Below are positions 44,619-53,581 of a stretch of DNA of 64,000 bases, in pieces. The translations under genes were made by a program, and so were the position numbers. The DNA is from Lentimicrobiaceae bacterium (lineage in GTDB: Bacteria > Bacteroidota > Bacteroidia > Bacteroidales > JAGONC01): positions 108,683 through 172,682 of the forward strand of contig JAGONC010000002.1 in NCBI GenBank assembly GCA_017993235.1. The letters are read 5' to 3'. Each line of letters opens with the position of its first letter. Within the stretch, counting starts at the first letter, position 1. The notes beneath the pieces were generated by a model, which searched no databases, was not told where the DNA came from, and saw only the letters and a program-made list of their open reading frames with translations.

Positions 44619-45251
44619 ATGGATAATATCAGCATCATCGGTGCCGGCAATGTCGGCGCGACGGTAGCCAATGTGATTGCGCACAAGGATCTGGCCTGGG
44701 AGGTGGTAATGGTGGATATCAAAAAGGGAATGGCTGGTATTCTGGACACAGGGCGTTACAGGGCGTTCGTTGCAGAAGCATTGAATGTTTCGCCGAAAGA
44801 TATTCTATCCCTTTCGCTGGGTAGACACGGGGATCATATCGTGCCCCTGCCCCGGTATACATCGGTGAATGGCATTCCCATTCAGCAGTTGCTGGATAAG
44901 GATACCATTGACCGGATCGTCGACCGGACGAGAAAAGGTGGCGGTGAAGTTGTCGAACTGCTGGGCACCTCCGCCTGGTATGCCCCCGGTGCAGCCCCAG
45001 CCCAGATGGTCGAAGCCATCGTGGATGACCAGAAAAGGATATTCCCGTGCTGTGCTTATCTGCAGGGGGAATACGGATTGAAAGATATCTATATGGGCGT
45101 ACCTGTGATGCTTGGGAAACATGGTGTGGACCGTGTCATTGAAATTGATCTCAACAAGGAGGAAAAAGCATTGCTGGTGGAATCAGCCCAGTCGGTTAAG
45201 CAGGTAATGAATGTGCTTGACGACATGCATCTGTTTGAAGAAAAGGAATAA
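44619..45251 (+). pseudogene. mdh: Malate dehydrogenase with an internal in-frame deletion
   Basis: The frame codes for 210 residues, while lactate/malate dehydrogenases of this type have about 310. Residues 1-39 (GAGNVGATVANVIAHKDLAWEV, ending KKGMA) are the normal start of the NAD-binding fold. From residue 40 the sequence jumps to GILDTGRYRAFVAEALN, which in the family lies about 105 residues further on. The rest (VPLPRYTSVNGIPIQ, TRKGGGEVVELLG, YLQGEYGLKDIYMGVPVMLG) is intact. The removed part holds the arginines of the substrate loop and the SNP segment; the usual GGHGD is GRHGD. An active enzyme is very unlikely. The frame is kept, so it could still be translated; a misassembly is possible. 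Confidence 0.85.
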
Positions 45252-45255
45252 GCCC

Positions 45256-45726
45256 ATGCACCAGGATGCAGACGACCGGCATAAGGAGCTTTTGCAAAAG
45301 GCTCAGTCCTATTGTGCCAGGGATGAGAAATGCCGGCTTCAGGTAAAACATAAACTGATTTTCTGGGGAGCCACCTCCGTTGAAACCGAAGACATCCTTG
45401 ATCAATTAATGGATGAGCGGTACATTGATGAGGAGCGGTTTGCCCGGGAATTTGCTCAGGGTAAATTCCGGATCAATAAATGGGGTAAGGTAAAAATTGC
45501 ACTGGAGATGGCGCGTCTTCAGATCCCGCAAGATGCTATCCACCATGGGCTGGATGCGATCGATCCGGACGATTATCTATCCGTCCTGAGAAAAATCCTT
45601 CTCCAGAGGCTAAATTCCTTGCATGAAAAGAACAAGGAGATTGCAAAGAAGAAATTGGCTACCTTTGCCCTGGGAAAGGGATTTGAGGGAGAGCTGGTGT
45701 GGAGGATGGTCAGGGAGATGGGTTGA
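45256..45726 (+). CDS. recX: RecX-family regulator of RecA
   Basis: A helical protein of 156 residues that modulates RecA filaments. The start is ATG 45256 (MHQDADDRHKELLQKAQSYC); the longer frame upstream overlaps the mdh remnant. RDEKCRLQVKHKLIFWGA, MDERYIDEERFAREFAQGK and KWGKVKIALEMARLQIP are the three-helix repeats typical of RecX. It follows mdh by 4 bases, so it is probably carried on the same transcript. RecA is not in the window. Confidence 0.88.
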   Translation: MHQDADDRHKELLQKAQSYCARDEKCRLQVKHKLIFWGATSVETEDILDQLMDERYIDEERFAREFAQGKFRINKWGKVKIALEMARLQIPQDAIHHGLDAIDPDDYLSVLRKILLQRLNSLHEKNKEIAKKKLATFALGKGFEGELVWRMVREMG

Positions 45727-45729
45727 GAG

Positions 45730-45835
45730 GAGAAATAATATAATATTCATATAAATCCCGAAGGGATGACATGTTGGTAGAAATGAGAAATAATATAATA
45801 TTCATATAAATCCCGAAGGGATGACATGTTGGTAG
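45730..45835. repeat. 51-bp direct repeat containing an ATCCC-GAA-GGGAT hairpin
   Basis: Two identical 51-base copies (45730-45780 and 45785-45835) separated by four bases. Each ends with ATCCCGAAGGGATGACATGT then TGGTAG, a hairpin followed by a conserved tail. Reverse-complemented, this matches CTACC-N-TGTCATCCC with a stem also seen at 48477-48502 and 63722-63807. It fills the spacer between recX and prfB. Confidence 0.85.
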
Positions 45836-45860
45836 GAAAAATAATCATTATATTAGAATT

Positions 45861-46938
45861 ATGGTTGCGATTGAACAGATCAGGGAACTGGAGAAAAGGC
45901 TGGAAGCCTTGAGGAGGTATCTTTGACATTGATGTCAAAAAACAGCAGATCGAAGAAGAAGAAAAACTTACCCAACAATCCGGCTTCTGGGACGAACCCA
46001 AACAGGCAGAAGCTGTGTTGAAATCCATCCGGGATAAAAAAATCTGGACAGGTTCATATGATAAAATCCAGGGTCATGTTGAAGACCTGCTGGTGATTTT
46101 TGATTTTTTTGAAGGAGGTGAATCTACCGAGAGCGAACTGGACCATCAGTATGCACTTACCCTTAAACATATCGACGAACTGGAATTCATGAAAATGCTC
46201 AGTGGCGAGGAGGACCGGCTGAACGCCATCGTCACGATCAATCCGGGTGCAGGTGGAACGGAAAGCCAGGACTGGGCACAGATGCTGATGCGGATGTATA
46301 TCCGGTGGGGCGAACGGCATGATTATAAGGTCAGGGAGCTGGACTACCAGGAAGGAGATGTGGCAGGGATTAAATCCGTTTCCCTGGAGTTTGACGGAGA
46401 ATTTGCCTATGGGTATCTCAAGGGCGAGAACGGTGTGCACCGGCTGGTCCGCATCTCCCCGTTCGATGCTAACAGCCGCCGCCACACTTCGTTTGCCTCC
46501 GTATACGCCTATCCTGTCGTGGATGAGAACATCCAGATCGAGATCAATCCGGCTGATATCACCTGGGATTTTTTCCGTTCAAGCGGCCCGGGCGGGCAAA
46601 ATGTGAACAAGGTCGAAACTGCCGTCAGGTTAAGACATAAGAGCGGGATCATCATTGAATGCCAGGAAACGAGATCGCAGTTGCAAAATAAAGATAAGGC
46701 CCTGCAGATGCTCAGATCCCAGTTGTACGAGATCGAGCTTCGTAAAAAGAAGGAAGAGCAGGCAAAAATTGAAGGATCCAAGAAAAAGATCGAATGGGGT
46801 TCACAGATCAGAAGCTATGTCATGCAGCCCTATAAGCTGGTGAAAGATCTCCGGACGGGCTATGAAACCGGTAATGTCCAGGCAGTGATGGACGGTGAGA
46901 TCGATGCGTTCATCAAGGCATATCTGATGGAGTTCTGA
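45861..46938 (+). CDS. prfB: Peptide chain release factor 2, with programmed +1 frameshift
   Basis: Releases peptides at UGA and UAA codons. The coding sequence is not one frame: it starts at ATG 45861 (MVAIEQIRELEKRLEALRRYL), meets the in-frame TGA at 45924-45926 after a CTT codon (45921-45923), and continues in the +1 frame from GAC 45925 (DIDVKKQQIEEEEKL) to 46938. The spliced product has about 358 residues with the GGQ loop in SSGPGGQNVNKVETAVR. The reading frame alone from 46015 misses the first part. Frameshifting is a known autoregulation by RF2 level. It precedes fumC by 82 bases of weak repeats. Confidence 0.95.
45912..45927 (+). promoter_or_regulatory. prfB programmed frameshift site
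   Basis: AGGAGG at 45912-45917, a TAT codon, then CTT-TGA-C: the same layout as the E. coli prfB site (a Shine-Dalgarno-like element three bases before the slippery CUU followed by UGA C). The TGA is at 45924-45926. Confidence 0.95.
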
Positions 46939-46940
46939 TG

Positions 46941-46965
46941 CGGTAGCCAGTAGCGGTAGGCAGTT
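46941..46965. repeat. Fragment of the GTAGGCAGT/TGCCTAC spacer repeat
   Basis: The spacer after prfB holds GCGGTAGCCAGTAGCGGTAG and GCAGTT, the reverse complement style of the TGCCTAC array at 58416-58499. The remaining 50 bases up to fumC contain nothing I can name. Confidence 0.5.
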
Positions 46966-47020
46966 GACAACGAATCACAATCACTGACATAAAATACCAT
47001 ATCAACTAAAGAAATGTATC

Positions 47021-48403
47021 ATGAAGACACGAATTGAAAAGGACACCATGGGAACGGTGGAGGTTCCTGCCGATCGGTACTGGGGTGCACAGACACAACG
47101 GTCAAAGGATAATTTTAAAATTGGTACGGGCACCATGCCCATTGAAATCATCAGGGCGTTCGCCATCCTGAAAAAAGCAGCGGCACTGGCCAACAATGAT
47201 CTGGGTGTGCTGCCGGGAGAAAAGAAAGACCTGATCTGCCAGGTCTGCGATGAGATCCTGGAAGGGAAACTTGATGATCATTTTCCGCTGGTCATCTGGC
47301 AGACGGGCTCAGGAACTCAATCCAACATGAATGTGAACGAGGTGGTTGCCAACAGGGCTCACGTATTGAAAGGCGGGGTGCTGGGCGAAGGGCAGCGGTT
47401 CATTCATCCGAACGATGATGTCAATAAATCACAATCCTCTAACGATACCTTTCCGACCGCCATGCATATTGCGGGTTACAAGATGGTGGTGGAGACGACT
47501 ATTCCGGGAGTGCAAAAGCTGCGCGACGCATTGGCCCGGAAAGCGGAAGAATTTAAAAATATCGTCAAAACAGGCCGTACCCACCTGATGGATGCCACTC
47601 CCCTGACACTGGGCCAGGAATTTTCAGGATATGCTTCCCAGCTGGATCACGGACTGAATGCGCTGAAAAACACCCTGCCGCATCTGCAGGAGCTGGCGCT
47701 GGGAGGAACAGCCGTAGGAACCGGCATCAACACACCCAAAGGGTACGCTGAACTTGTTGCCAGAAAGATTGCCGAACTATCCGGACATCCCTTCATCACC
47801 GCTCCCAACAAATTTGAGGCGCTTTCGGCCCATGATGCGATGGTAGAGACCTCCGGTGCCCTGAAAACACTGGCGGTAAGTTTAATGCACATCGCAAATA
47901 ATATTCGTCTGCTCTCATCAGGTCCGCGATGCGGATACAGTGAGATCAGCCTTCCGGCCAATGAACCCGGATCCTCTATCATGCCCGGGAAAGTCAACCC
48001 CACCCAGCCCGAAGCGCTTACCATGGTCTGCGCTCAGGTGCTCGGGAATGATGTAGCCATCAATATCGGAGGAACACACGGACATTTCCAGCTGAATGTG
48101 TTCAAACCCGTTATGATCGCTAATCTCCTCCAGTCAGCAAGGTTGCTGGGAGATGCCTGTGTTTCGTTCACAGACCACTGTGTTGCCAATATCGAGCCCA
48201 ACCTGCCCAATATTCAAAAAAACCTTGAGAATTCGCTGATGCTGGTCACTGCCCTGAATACCCACATCGGTTACGACAACTCGGCAAAGATTGCCAAGAA
48301 AGCGCACACCGAAAACAAGACCTTGCGTGAGGCTGCCCTGGAACTCGGGCTGGTGACCGAGGAGCAGTTCCGGGAGTGGGTTGATCCGCGAAAGATGATA
48401 TGA
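47021..48403 (+). CDS. fumC: Fumarate hydratase, class II
   Basis: Iron-free fumarase of the TCA cycle (fumarate to malate), homotetramer. 460 residues, full length. The N-terminus [21 protein letters not shown] and the class II signature [15 protein letters not shown] are clear, as is [20 protein letters not shown]. It stands alone on the strand after prfB. A small cluster of malate/fumarate genes (maeB, mdh remnant, fumC) is spread over 6 kb without an obvious operon. Confidence 0.96.
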   Translation: MKTRIEKDTMGTVEVPADRYWGAQTQRSKDNFKIGTGTMPIEIIRAFAILKKAAALANNDLGVLPGEKKDLICQVCDEILEGKLDDHFPLVIWQTGSGTQSNMNVNEVVANRAHVLKGGVLGEGQRFIHPNDDVNKSQSSNDTFPTAMHIAGYKMVVETTIPGVQKLRDALARKAEEFKNIVKTGRTHLMDATPLTLGQEFSGYASQLDHGLNALKNTLPHLQELALGGTAVGTGINTPKGYAELVARKIAELSGHPFITAPNKFEALSAHDAMVETSGALKTLAVSLMHIANNIRLLSSGPRCGYSEISLPANEPGSSIMPGKVNPTQPEALTMVCAQVLGNDVAINIGGTHGHFQLNVFKPVMIANLLQSARLLGDACVSFTDHCVANIEPNLPNIQKNLENSLMLVTALNTHIGYDNSAKIAKKAHTENKTLREAALELGLVTEEQFREWVDPRKMI

Positions 48404-48502
48404 AATATCAAATATCAAAAAGCAAATATCAAAAGTTAATACCTTTAGAATTCCTTATAGGGATGTCAGTACATTAATCCCGTAGGGATGTCAGTACGGT
48501 AG
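48404..48502. repeat. CAAATATC-type repeat and two GGGATGTCAGTAC elements
   Basis: 48404-48440 is a run of ATATCAAA words. 48451-48476 (TATAGGGATGTCAGTACATT) and 48477-48502 (ATCCCGTAGGGATGTCAGTA, then CGGTAG) are two copies of the element with stem ATCCC-GTA-GGGAT, the first degenerate. The second ends directly at the stop codon of the PHP-like gene. Confidence 0.75.
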
Positions 48503-49681
48503 CTAGCGGTGGCGGTAAAATATCCACGCCAGGATCAATCCCCCCAGCGTCAGGCCGCGGATAAGCCAGGTTTTTTGGGTGTTGACACGGAAAGCAGCAG
48601 GATTTTCAGGGATCGTAGTTGAATAGCGTGCAACCGGATTCAGGTAAAGGGTTGTGCCGTCGGAGTAAGTGATCTCGGTACGGATATACGTATCTTCATT
48701 GGCAAAAACATACGTAGCGCGCGATACATTCTCATGCGCTGAACGCAATGTCCCTCCCTGCCCGATGAACCTGATCCGGGAAGCGGAGGAATCCATTTCA
48801 ATCACAAGAGTATCCCCGGTCAGGGCCGCCTTTTTTAGAGCTGGAAGATCCTTATGGCGGAGGGCCTTTTGTTCCATGGTCTCTCCCAGCGGCCTGGGGA
48901 TCGCTGCGCCGTAGGATCGTCCTCTTTTCAATGATGTGATGATCTCGCCTGAGGTCTTATTGGGCGCCTGAATGAAGGTGCAGAACTGCCCGATCTCGTC
49001 CGGATTCGACACATCATGGGCGTCATCATTGGCAAGGATGGTCACATACCGGCCGGCAGAAAGGGCTGTATCCCAGTGCGCCACCGATTGGCGGAATCCG
49101 TTCAGCACCTCGATCCCGGTATAATTGGAAAGCCACTTCATCTCCTCTGCCGGATAGTCTTTTGTAAAGTTTGGATGGGCTATATAGACCAGTTCGCTGG
49201 ATCGGGCAAGCTGGTTCAGGATATGCTGTTTATGGTGAAGATTCTGGAAGAGCGGATAGTCGTTCCACACCACTTTTTTGGCGCCAATCAGCACGTGATG
49301 GTTCTTTTCAACACCCCAGCCATGTTCGTAAACGGGTACGTATCCGGGCCGGTCAGCGCCAAAGGTATTGATCTTCTGATAATCGGATATCGCAATGATA
49401 TCATATCCAAGTTGCTCATATACGTTGTAGATCAATTCGTTTGAATTTTTACGGCCATCCGTGACCCCACCCCATGCCCTCGACTGAACCTGGAAATTTC
49501 CCTTGCGCCACACCAAGGAATCGATATTCTGGTAAGGATTGTACAGCCTGGTGCCCGAAAAGGGTTCGGGTGCTGCAAATTCAAAGCGCGGGCACATCAG
49601 GTAGTGGAGGATCAGGAGCCCGGCCAGAGTGATAAAGAGATAGAGAATGATTTTACCTATATATAAACCTGAGTTGCGCAT
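48503..49681 (-). CDS. Membrane-anchored PHP-like protein with altered metal-ligand motif
   Basis: A 392-residue protein with a membrane anchor near residues 10-28, a PHP-fold domain and a second hydrophobic segment at the C-terminus (LIRGLTLGGLILAWIFYRHR). Motif I, normally HxH, reads FQVQSRAWGG (Gln64 and Gln66); motif II reads AISDYQKIN where TDH is usual; IAHPNF (His169) and NDDAHD (Asp219, His222) keep the later histidines. PHP enzymes are metal-dependent phosphoesterases, but these changes make normal activity doubtful. I cannot name a substrate. Both terminal segments put the domain on the outside of the inner membrane. The gene is flanked by two types of spacer repeat. Confidence 0.65.
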   Translation of the reverse strand: MRNSGLYIGKIILYLFITLAGLLILHYLMCPRFEFAAPEPFSGTRLYNPYQNIDSLVWRKGNFQVQSRAWGGVTDGRKNSNELIYNVYEQLGYDIIAISDYQKINTFGADRPGYVPVYEHGWGVEKNHHVLIGAKKVVWNDYPLFQNLHHKQHILNQLARSSELVYIAHPNFTKDYPAEEMKWLSNYTGIEVLNGFRQSVAHWDTALSAGRYVTILANDDAHDVSNPDEIGQFCTFIQAPNKTSGEIITSLKRGRSYGAAIPRPLGETMEQKALRHKDLPALKKAALTGDTLVIEMDSSASRIRFIGQGGTLRSAHENVSRATYVFANEDTYIRTEITYSDGTTLYLNPVARYSTTIPENPAAFRVNTQKTWLIRGLTLGGLILAWIFYRHR

Positions 49682-49695
49682 ATAACCTTTTTCTT

Positions 49696-49772
49696 GAAAT
49701 GAGAGAGGAGAAAGGAGAGATACATATTATTTATTTCTCCTCTCTCATCTCTCCTCTCTCCTCTCTCATCTC
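49696..49772. repeat. GA/CT inverted-repeat cassette
   Basis: A 26-base purine arm (49696-49721) pairs with a 26-base pyrimidine arm (49747-49772) with two mismatches; between them is an A/T-rich loop plus a further CT run. It ends at the mmdA stop codon and lies 15 bases from the PHP-like gene start. Related cassettes are at 54133-54223 and 55817-55887. Confidence 0.85.
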
Positions 49773-51311
49773 TTATAGCGGGATGTTCCCATGCTTTTTG
49801 GGTGGATTCGTCTTGCTTTTGTTCTGTGTCATTTCCAGGGCCTGGATCAGTTTGAAGCGGGTTTGCCTGGGCAGGATGATCTCATCGATATAACCCAGTT
49901 CCGCAGCCTTGTAGGGACTTGCGAATGTCTTCTTATAATCCTCGACAGCAGCGGCTTTATCCTCTGCGGAAAGGCGATCACGAAAAATGATATTCACTGC
50001 GCCCTCGGGTCCCATAACGGCGATCTCGGCAGTGGGGTAGGCGAAATTCACATCTGCGCCGATATGCTTGCTCGACATAACATCATACGCTCCGCCGTAG
50101 GCTTTCCGGGTAATGACGGTAATCTTGGGCACGGTCGCTTCGCAGAAGGCATACAGGAGCTTGGAGCCGTGCTTGATAATGCCGCCAAATTCCTGGGCAG
50201 TGCCGGGCAGGAAACCCGGAACATCCACGAAGGTGATCAGAGGGATGTTAAAGGCATCACAAAAACGTACAAATCGTGCACCCTTGACTGCAGAGTTAAT
50301 ATCCAGGACACCAGCCAGGTTTTCCGGCTGGTTGGCCACGATACCAACAGAGCGACCTCCCAGACGGGCAAATCCCACAATGATATTCTGCGCATAAAAA
50401 GGCATGACCTCAAAAAAGTGATAGTCATCCACCACGGTTTTGATGATCTCCTTCATGTCGTAGGGTGTTTTGGAATCGACAGGGATGAATTTCTGCAGCC
50501 GTTCATCTTCACGATGAATATCATCGGTGCAGGGTTTTAACAGAGGGTCATCCATATTGTTGGATGGAAGGAATGTCATCAGCTCGCGGATCATCATCAT
50601 GCACTGTTCATCGTTGTCGGCCACAAAATGAGCCACACCGCTTTTGGTATTGTGGGTCATGGCTCCGCCCAGTTCCTCTTTGGTAACTTCTTCATGGGTA
50701 ACGGCTTTGATCACATCCGGACCTGTAACAAACATATAACTGGAGTCTTTCACCATAAAGATGAAATCGGTCATGGCCGGTGAATAGACAGCTCCTCCCG
50801 CACATGGGCCCAGAATCGCGGAAATTTGCGGGATCACGCCAGAGCCCATCACGTTCAGGTAGAAAATATCCGCGTAGCCTCCAAGGCTTTCCACACCTTC
50901 CTGTATGCGGGCGCCACCCGAATCGTTCAATCCGATCACCGGGGCACCCATTTTCATGGCATGCTGAACCACCTTAACGATCTTATCCGCATTGGCACGG
51001 CTCAGCGTTCCTCCAAATACGGTAAAGTCCTGGGCAAAAACAAATACCAGTCTTCCGTCTATTTTACCATAACCCGAAACCACTCCATCCCCAAGGATCT
51101 TATTCTTATCCATCCCGAAGTCGGTCGCCCGGTGGGTGACAAACTTATCCATTTCGACAAAGGTTCCGGGATCCAGCAGATCAACGATCCTTTCCCTGGC
51201 TGTCTTCCGTCCGGCCTGGTGCTGCCGGTCGACGCGTTCCTTGCCCCCACCCTGCTCAGCAAGAATACCTCGGATCTCCAGCTGTTTGAATTTTTCTTCG
51301 TGTGATGACAT
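49773..51311 (-). CDS. Biotin-dependent carboxylase, carboxyltransferase subunit (propionyl/methylmalonyl type)
   Basis: Carboxyltransferase beta subunit of 512 residues that moves the carboxyl group from biotin to an acyl-CoA, or from methylmalonyl-CoA to biotin in a decarboxylase. [38 protein letters not shown] and the tail CPT-type end PKKHGNIPL are typical of MmdA/PccB. Its neighbours on the same strand are an AccC-like biotin carboxylase and a BCCP, so a propionyl-CoA carboxylase is more likely than a Na+-pumping decarboxylase; no gamma subunit is seen. Its start is 112 bases from the BCCP stop, with hairpins between. Confidence 0.85.
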   Translation of the reverse strand: MSSHEEKFKQLEIRGILAEQGGGKERVDRQHQAGRKTARERIVDLLDPGTFVEMDKFVTHRATDFGMDKNKILGDGVVSGYGKIDGRLVFVFAQDFTVFGGTLSRANADKIVKVVQHAMKMGAPVIGLNDSGGARIQEGVESLGGYADIFYLNVMGSGVIPQISAILGPCAGGAVYSPAMTDFIFMVKDSSYMFVTGPDVIKAVTHEEVTKEELGGAMTHNTKSGVAHFVADNDEQCMMMIRELMTFLPSNNMDDPLLKPCTDDIHREDERLQKFIPVDSKTPYDMKEIIKTVVDDYHFFEVMPFYAQNIIVGFARLGGRSVGIVANQPENLAGVLDINSAVKGARFVRFCDAFNIPLITFVDVPGFLPGTAQEFGGIIKHGSKLLYAFCEATVPKITVITRKAYGGAYDVMSSKHIGADVNFAYPTAEIAVMGPEGAVNIIFRDRLSAEDKAAAVEDYKKTFASPYKAAELGYIDEIILPRQTRFKLIQALEMTQNKSKTNPPKKHGNIPL

Positions 51312-51361
51312 AAGGTTCTGATTTGGGTTAAGCTTACAGGTTGCAGGTCGAGTGCAGCGAG

Positions 51362-51413
51362 ATCCCGCGAAGCGGGATTACAGGTTGCAAGTTTAAAACC
51401 AACTTGTAGCCTG
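51362..51413. repeat. Two hairpins in the BCCP/carboxyltransferase spacer
   Basis: ATCCCGCGAAGCGGGAT at 51362-51378 is a perfect seven-base stem with a GAA loop. A second, 13-base stem (51381-51393 with 51401-51413, two G-T wobble pairs, loop TAAAACC) follows. Both fall inside a spacer also carrying the CTTGCAGG/CAGGTTGC repeat words (51331-51420). Confidence 0.65.
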
Positions 51414-51423
51414 AAACTTGCAA

Positions 51424-51939
51424 CTATTCCAGCAGTATCAGCGTCTGGTTTCCGTCGACCGTTGCTCCTTCTTTCACCAGAATACCTTTGACCACTCCAT
51501 CTTTTTTAGCTTTGAACTCGCTTTCCATCTTCATGGCAGAAACGATGATCAGGGTCTGACCCTGTTTCACGCGGAAGCCGACTTTGACCGGGATGCTCAC
51601 CACTTTGCCCGGCATGGGTGAAAAAATCCGGTTTTCCACCTCCCCGAACTGGCTTCGTTCGCGACTTCGGATGTACTTTGTTTCCGCATCCACAATTTCA
51701 ACATTATAGGAGTGAAGATAGGTATTCACCGTATACCTTCGGCCGATGCCGTCCTGGATCAATTCAATGTTGTACGATCGGTTATCCAGCAGGATTGAAT
51801 AGATCCCTTCCTCAACCATGACCAGGTCCAGCTCATAGATATTATCGTCCACAGCTATCTTGATCTGATTTCCTTCCTGATAGATGAGCTCGACATTTGC
51901 TACACGTTTTCCCAGATTGACTTCAAAGGACATAGGCAA
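51424..51939 (-). CDS. Biotin carboxyl carrier protein domain protein
   Basis: A 171-residue BCCP. The C-terminal part carries the biotin lysine in VSAMKMESEFKAKKDG (Lys137), with the surrounding PMPGKVVSIPVKVGF and LVKEGATVDGNQTLILLE. The N-terminal half (NVELIYQEGNQIKIAVDDN) is a non-biotin domain found in carriers of propionyl-CoA carboxylase-like complexes in Bacteroidota. Start at residue 1 or the methionine at 3. The gap to the accC-like gene upstream is 12 bases. Confidence 0.88.
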   Translation of the reverse strand: MPMSFEVNLGKRVANVELIYQEGNQIKIAVDDNIYELDLVMVEEGIYSILLDNRSYNIELIQDGIGRRYTVNTYLHSYNVEIVDAETKYIRSRERSQFGEVENRIFSPMPGKVVSIPVKVGFRVKQGQTLIIVSAMKMESEFKAKKDGVVKGILVKEGATVDGNQTLILLE

Positions 51940-51951
51940 TAGGATTACCGG

Positions 51952-53460
51952 TTAAAATCGCTGGATACCCTTGCGTCTTCCCGCCATTTTCCAGTTACTC
52001 GCAGGCTGGGCGGACGGAGAATTCAGGCTGACCTTTTTGAGTTTTGACAAATAGTCGATAAATGCGGTAATGATGGCAACATCTTCGCATTGAAGGTCAT
52101 ATCGCTGGATTTCCAGCAGCTCTTTTTTATGGTCTTCAATGAAGTGGGTATTGTAATTACCGTTTTGAAAATCTGTGCATTCCATGATCCGCTGGAGGAA
52201 CTTGATGGTGGTTTTGATGCCCGTAATTTTATAGGCAAGGAGTGCCCGTCTCATCCGGTTGACGGCCTCCGTGCGGTCGGTACCCCATACGATGAGCTTT
52301 GATATCAGGGGATCATAATGGTGAGGGATGTTGTAGCCCTCATAAACATATCCATCGTGGCGAATACCCAGGCCGGGTGGTTCCGTCATATGCTGGATCC
52401 GGCCGGGGCTGGGCAGGAAATTATTATCAGGATCTTCGGCATAGATCCGGCATTCAATGGCATGTCCATTCTGGCGAAGTTCTTCCTGTTTCAGGGTCAG
52501 GGGCTCACCACTGGCTATTTTGATCTGTTGCTTGACAAGATCGACCCCGACCACGTGCTCGGTGATGGGATGTTCCACCTGAAGGCGGGTATTCATTTCC
52601 AGGAAGTAATAGTTCAGGTTGTCATCCACGATAAATTCGATCGTCCCTGCCCCCTGATAGTTGACGGTCTTGGCAGCAGTGACGGCCTTACGGCCCATTT
52701 CATCCCTCAACTGTGGAGTCATCAGGGGGGAAGGAGTTTCTTCGACCACTTTCTGATGGCGCCGCTGGATGGAGCACTCCCGCTCAAACAGATGGATCGT
52801 GTTGCCGAAAGAGTCGGCCAGGATCTGGAATTCGATATGATGCGGGTTATTAATGTATTTTTCGATATAAATGGTATCATCGCCGAATGCCGCCTTTGCC
52901 TCCGATCTGGCGGCGCGTACCGCTGAAATAATATCACTTTCATAGTGAACCAGCCGCATCCCCTTACCTCCACCACCTGCGGACGCCTTGATCATAATGG
53001 GAAGGCCAACCTCCTTTGCTATACGCCGGGCATCGTCGGTGTTTTTTATCACTTCCGAAGTACCGGGTACAACGGGCACTCCACTGGCGATCATTGTTTT
53101 TCGCGCAGTAAGCTTATCCCCCATGGTTGAAATAGCATAGGCCGACGGTCCGATAAAAATGATCCCTTCTTTCTCACATCTTTCTGAAAAGGAGGCATTT
53201 TCCGATAAAAAACCGTACCCCGGATGGATGGCATCTGCTCCGGAACGTTTTGCGACTGCGATAATTTTCTCAATGTTCAGGTAACTCTCCGAGGAAGGGG
53301 GGGGGCCGATGAAATATGCTTCGTCTGCATACCTGACGTGCATGGCTTTACGGTCAGCTTCTGAAAAAACAGCAACCGACCGGATATCCATTTCACGGCA
53401 TGATCTCATGATCCTGACTGCTATCTCACCTCTGTTGGCTACGAGTACTTTATTAATCAT
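51952..53460 (-). CDS. Biotin carboxylase subunit
   Basis: ATP-grasp enzyme that carboxylates the biotin of the neighbouring BCCP; 502 residues, of the AccC/PccA type. MINKVLVANRGEIAVRIMRSC at the start, KASAGGGGKGMRLVH (ATP-binding glycine loop), FEREC SIQRRHQKVVEE-type and EMNTRLQVEHPITE are present. Usual AccC is about 450 residues; the extra 50 at the C-terminus lie after the conserved region. The order accC-like, BCCP, carboxyltransferase on one strand supports a single three-subunit carboxylase. Confidence 0.9.
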   Translation of the reverse strand: MINKVLVANRGEIAVRIMRSCREMDIRSVAVFSEADRKAMHVRYADEAYFIGPPPSSESYLNIEKIIAVAKRSGADAIHPGYGFLSENASFSERCEKEGIIFIGPSAYAISTMGDKLTARKTMIASGVPVVPGTSEVIKNTDDARRIAKEVGLPIMIKASAGGGGKGMRLVHYESDIISAVRAARSEAKAAFGDDTIYIEKYINNPHHIEFQILADSFGNTIHLFERECSIQRRHQKVVEETPSPLMTPQLRDEMGRKAVTAAKTVNYQGAGTIEFIVDDNLNYYFLEMNTRLQVEHPITEHVVGVDLVKQQIKIASGEPLTLKQEELRQNGHAIECRIYAEDPDNNFLPSPGRIQHMTEPPGLGIRHDGYVYEGYNIPHHYDPLISKLIVWGTDRTEAVNRMRRALLAYKITGIKTTIKFLQRIMECTDFQNGNYNTHFIEDHKKELLEIQRYDLQCEDVAIITAFIDYLSKLKKVSLNSPSAQPASNWKMAGRRKGIQRF

Positions 53461-53581
53461 GACAGTAGTTAGGTCGACGAAGTCAGCAAAGTTATAAAAA
53501 AAACCACAGGTAAATCAAGTATGTATAAATTCTTGATTATCAGTTGTCTTTATCCCTATCATCCGATTATGTGCCAGCAGT

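Noticed and set aside
44750-44775. ACAGGGCGTT twice in tandem in the mdh remnant
   Set aside because: It encodes the normal TGRYRAF segment of the family and is not a repeat insertion.
46015-46938. prfB as a 307-residue gene starting at 46015
   Set aside because: The true start is at 45861 in another frame, joined by the +1 shift at 45924.
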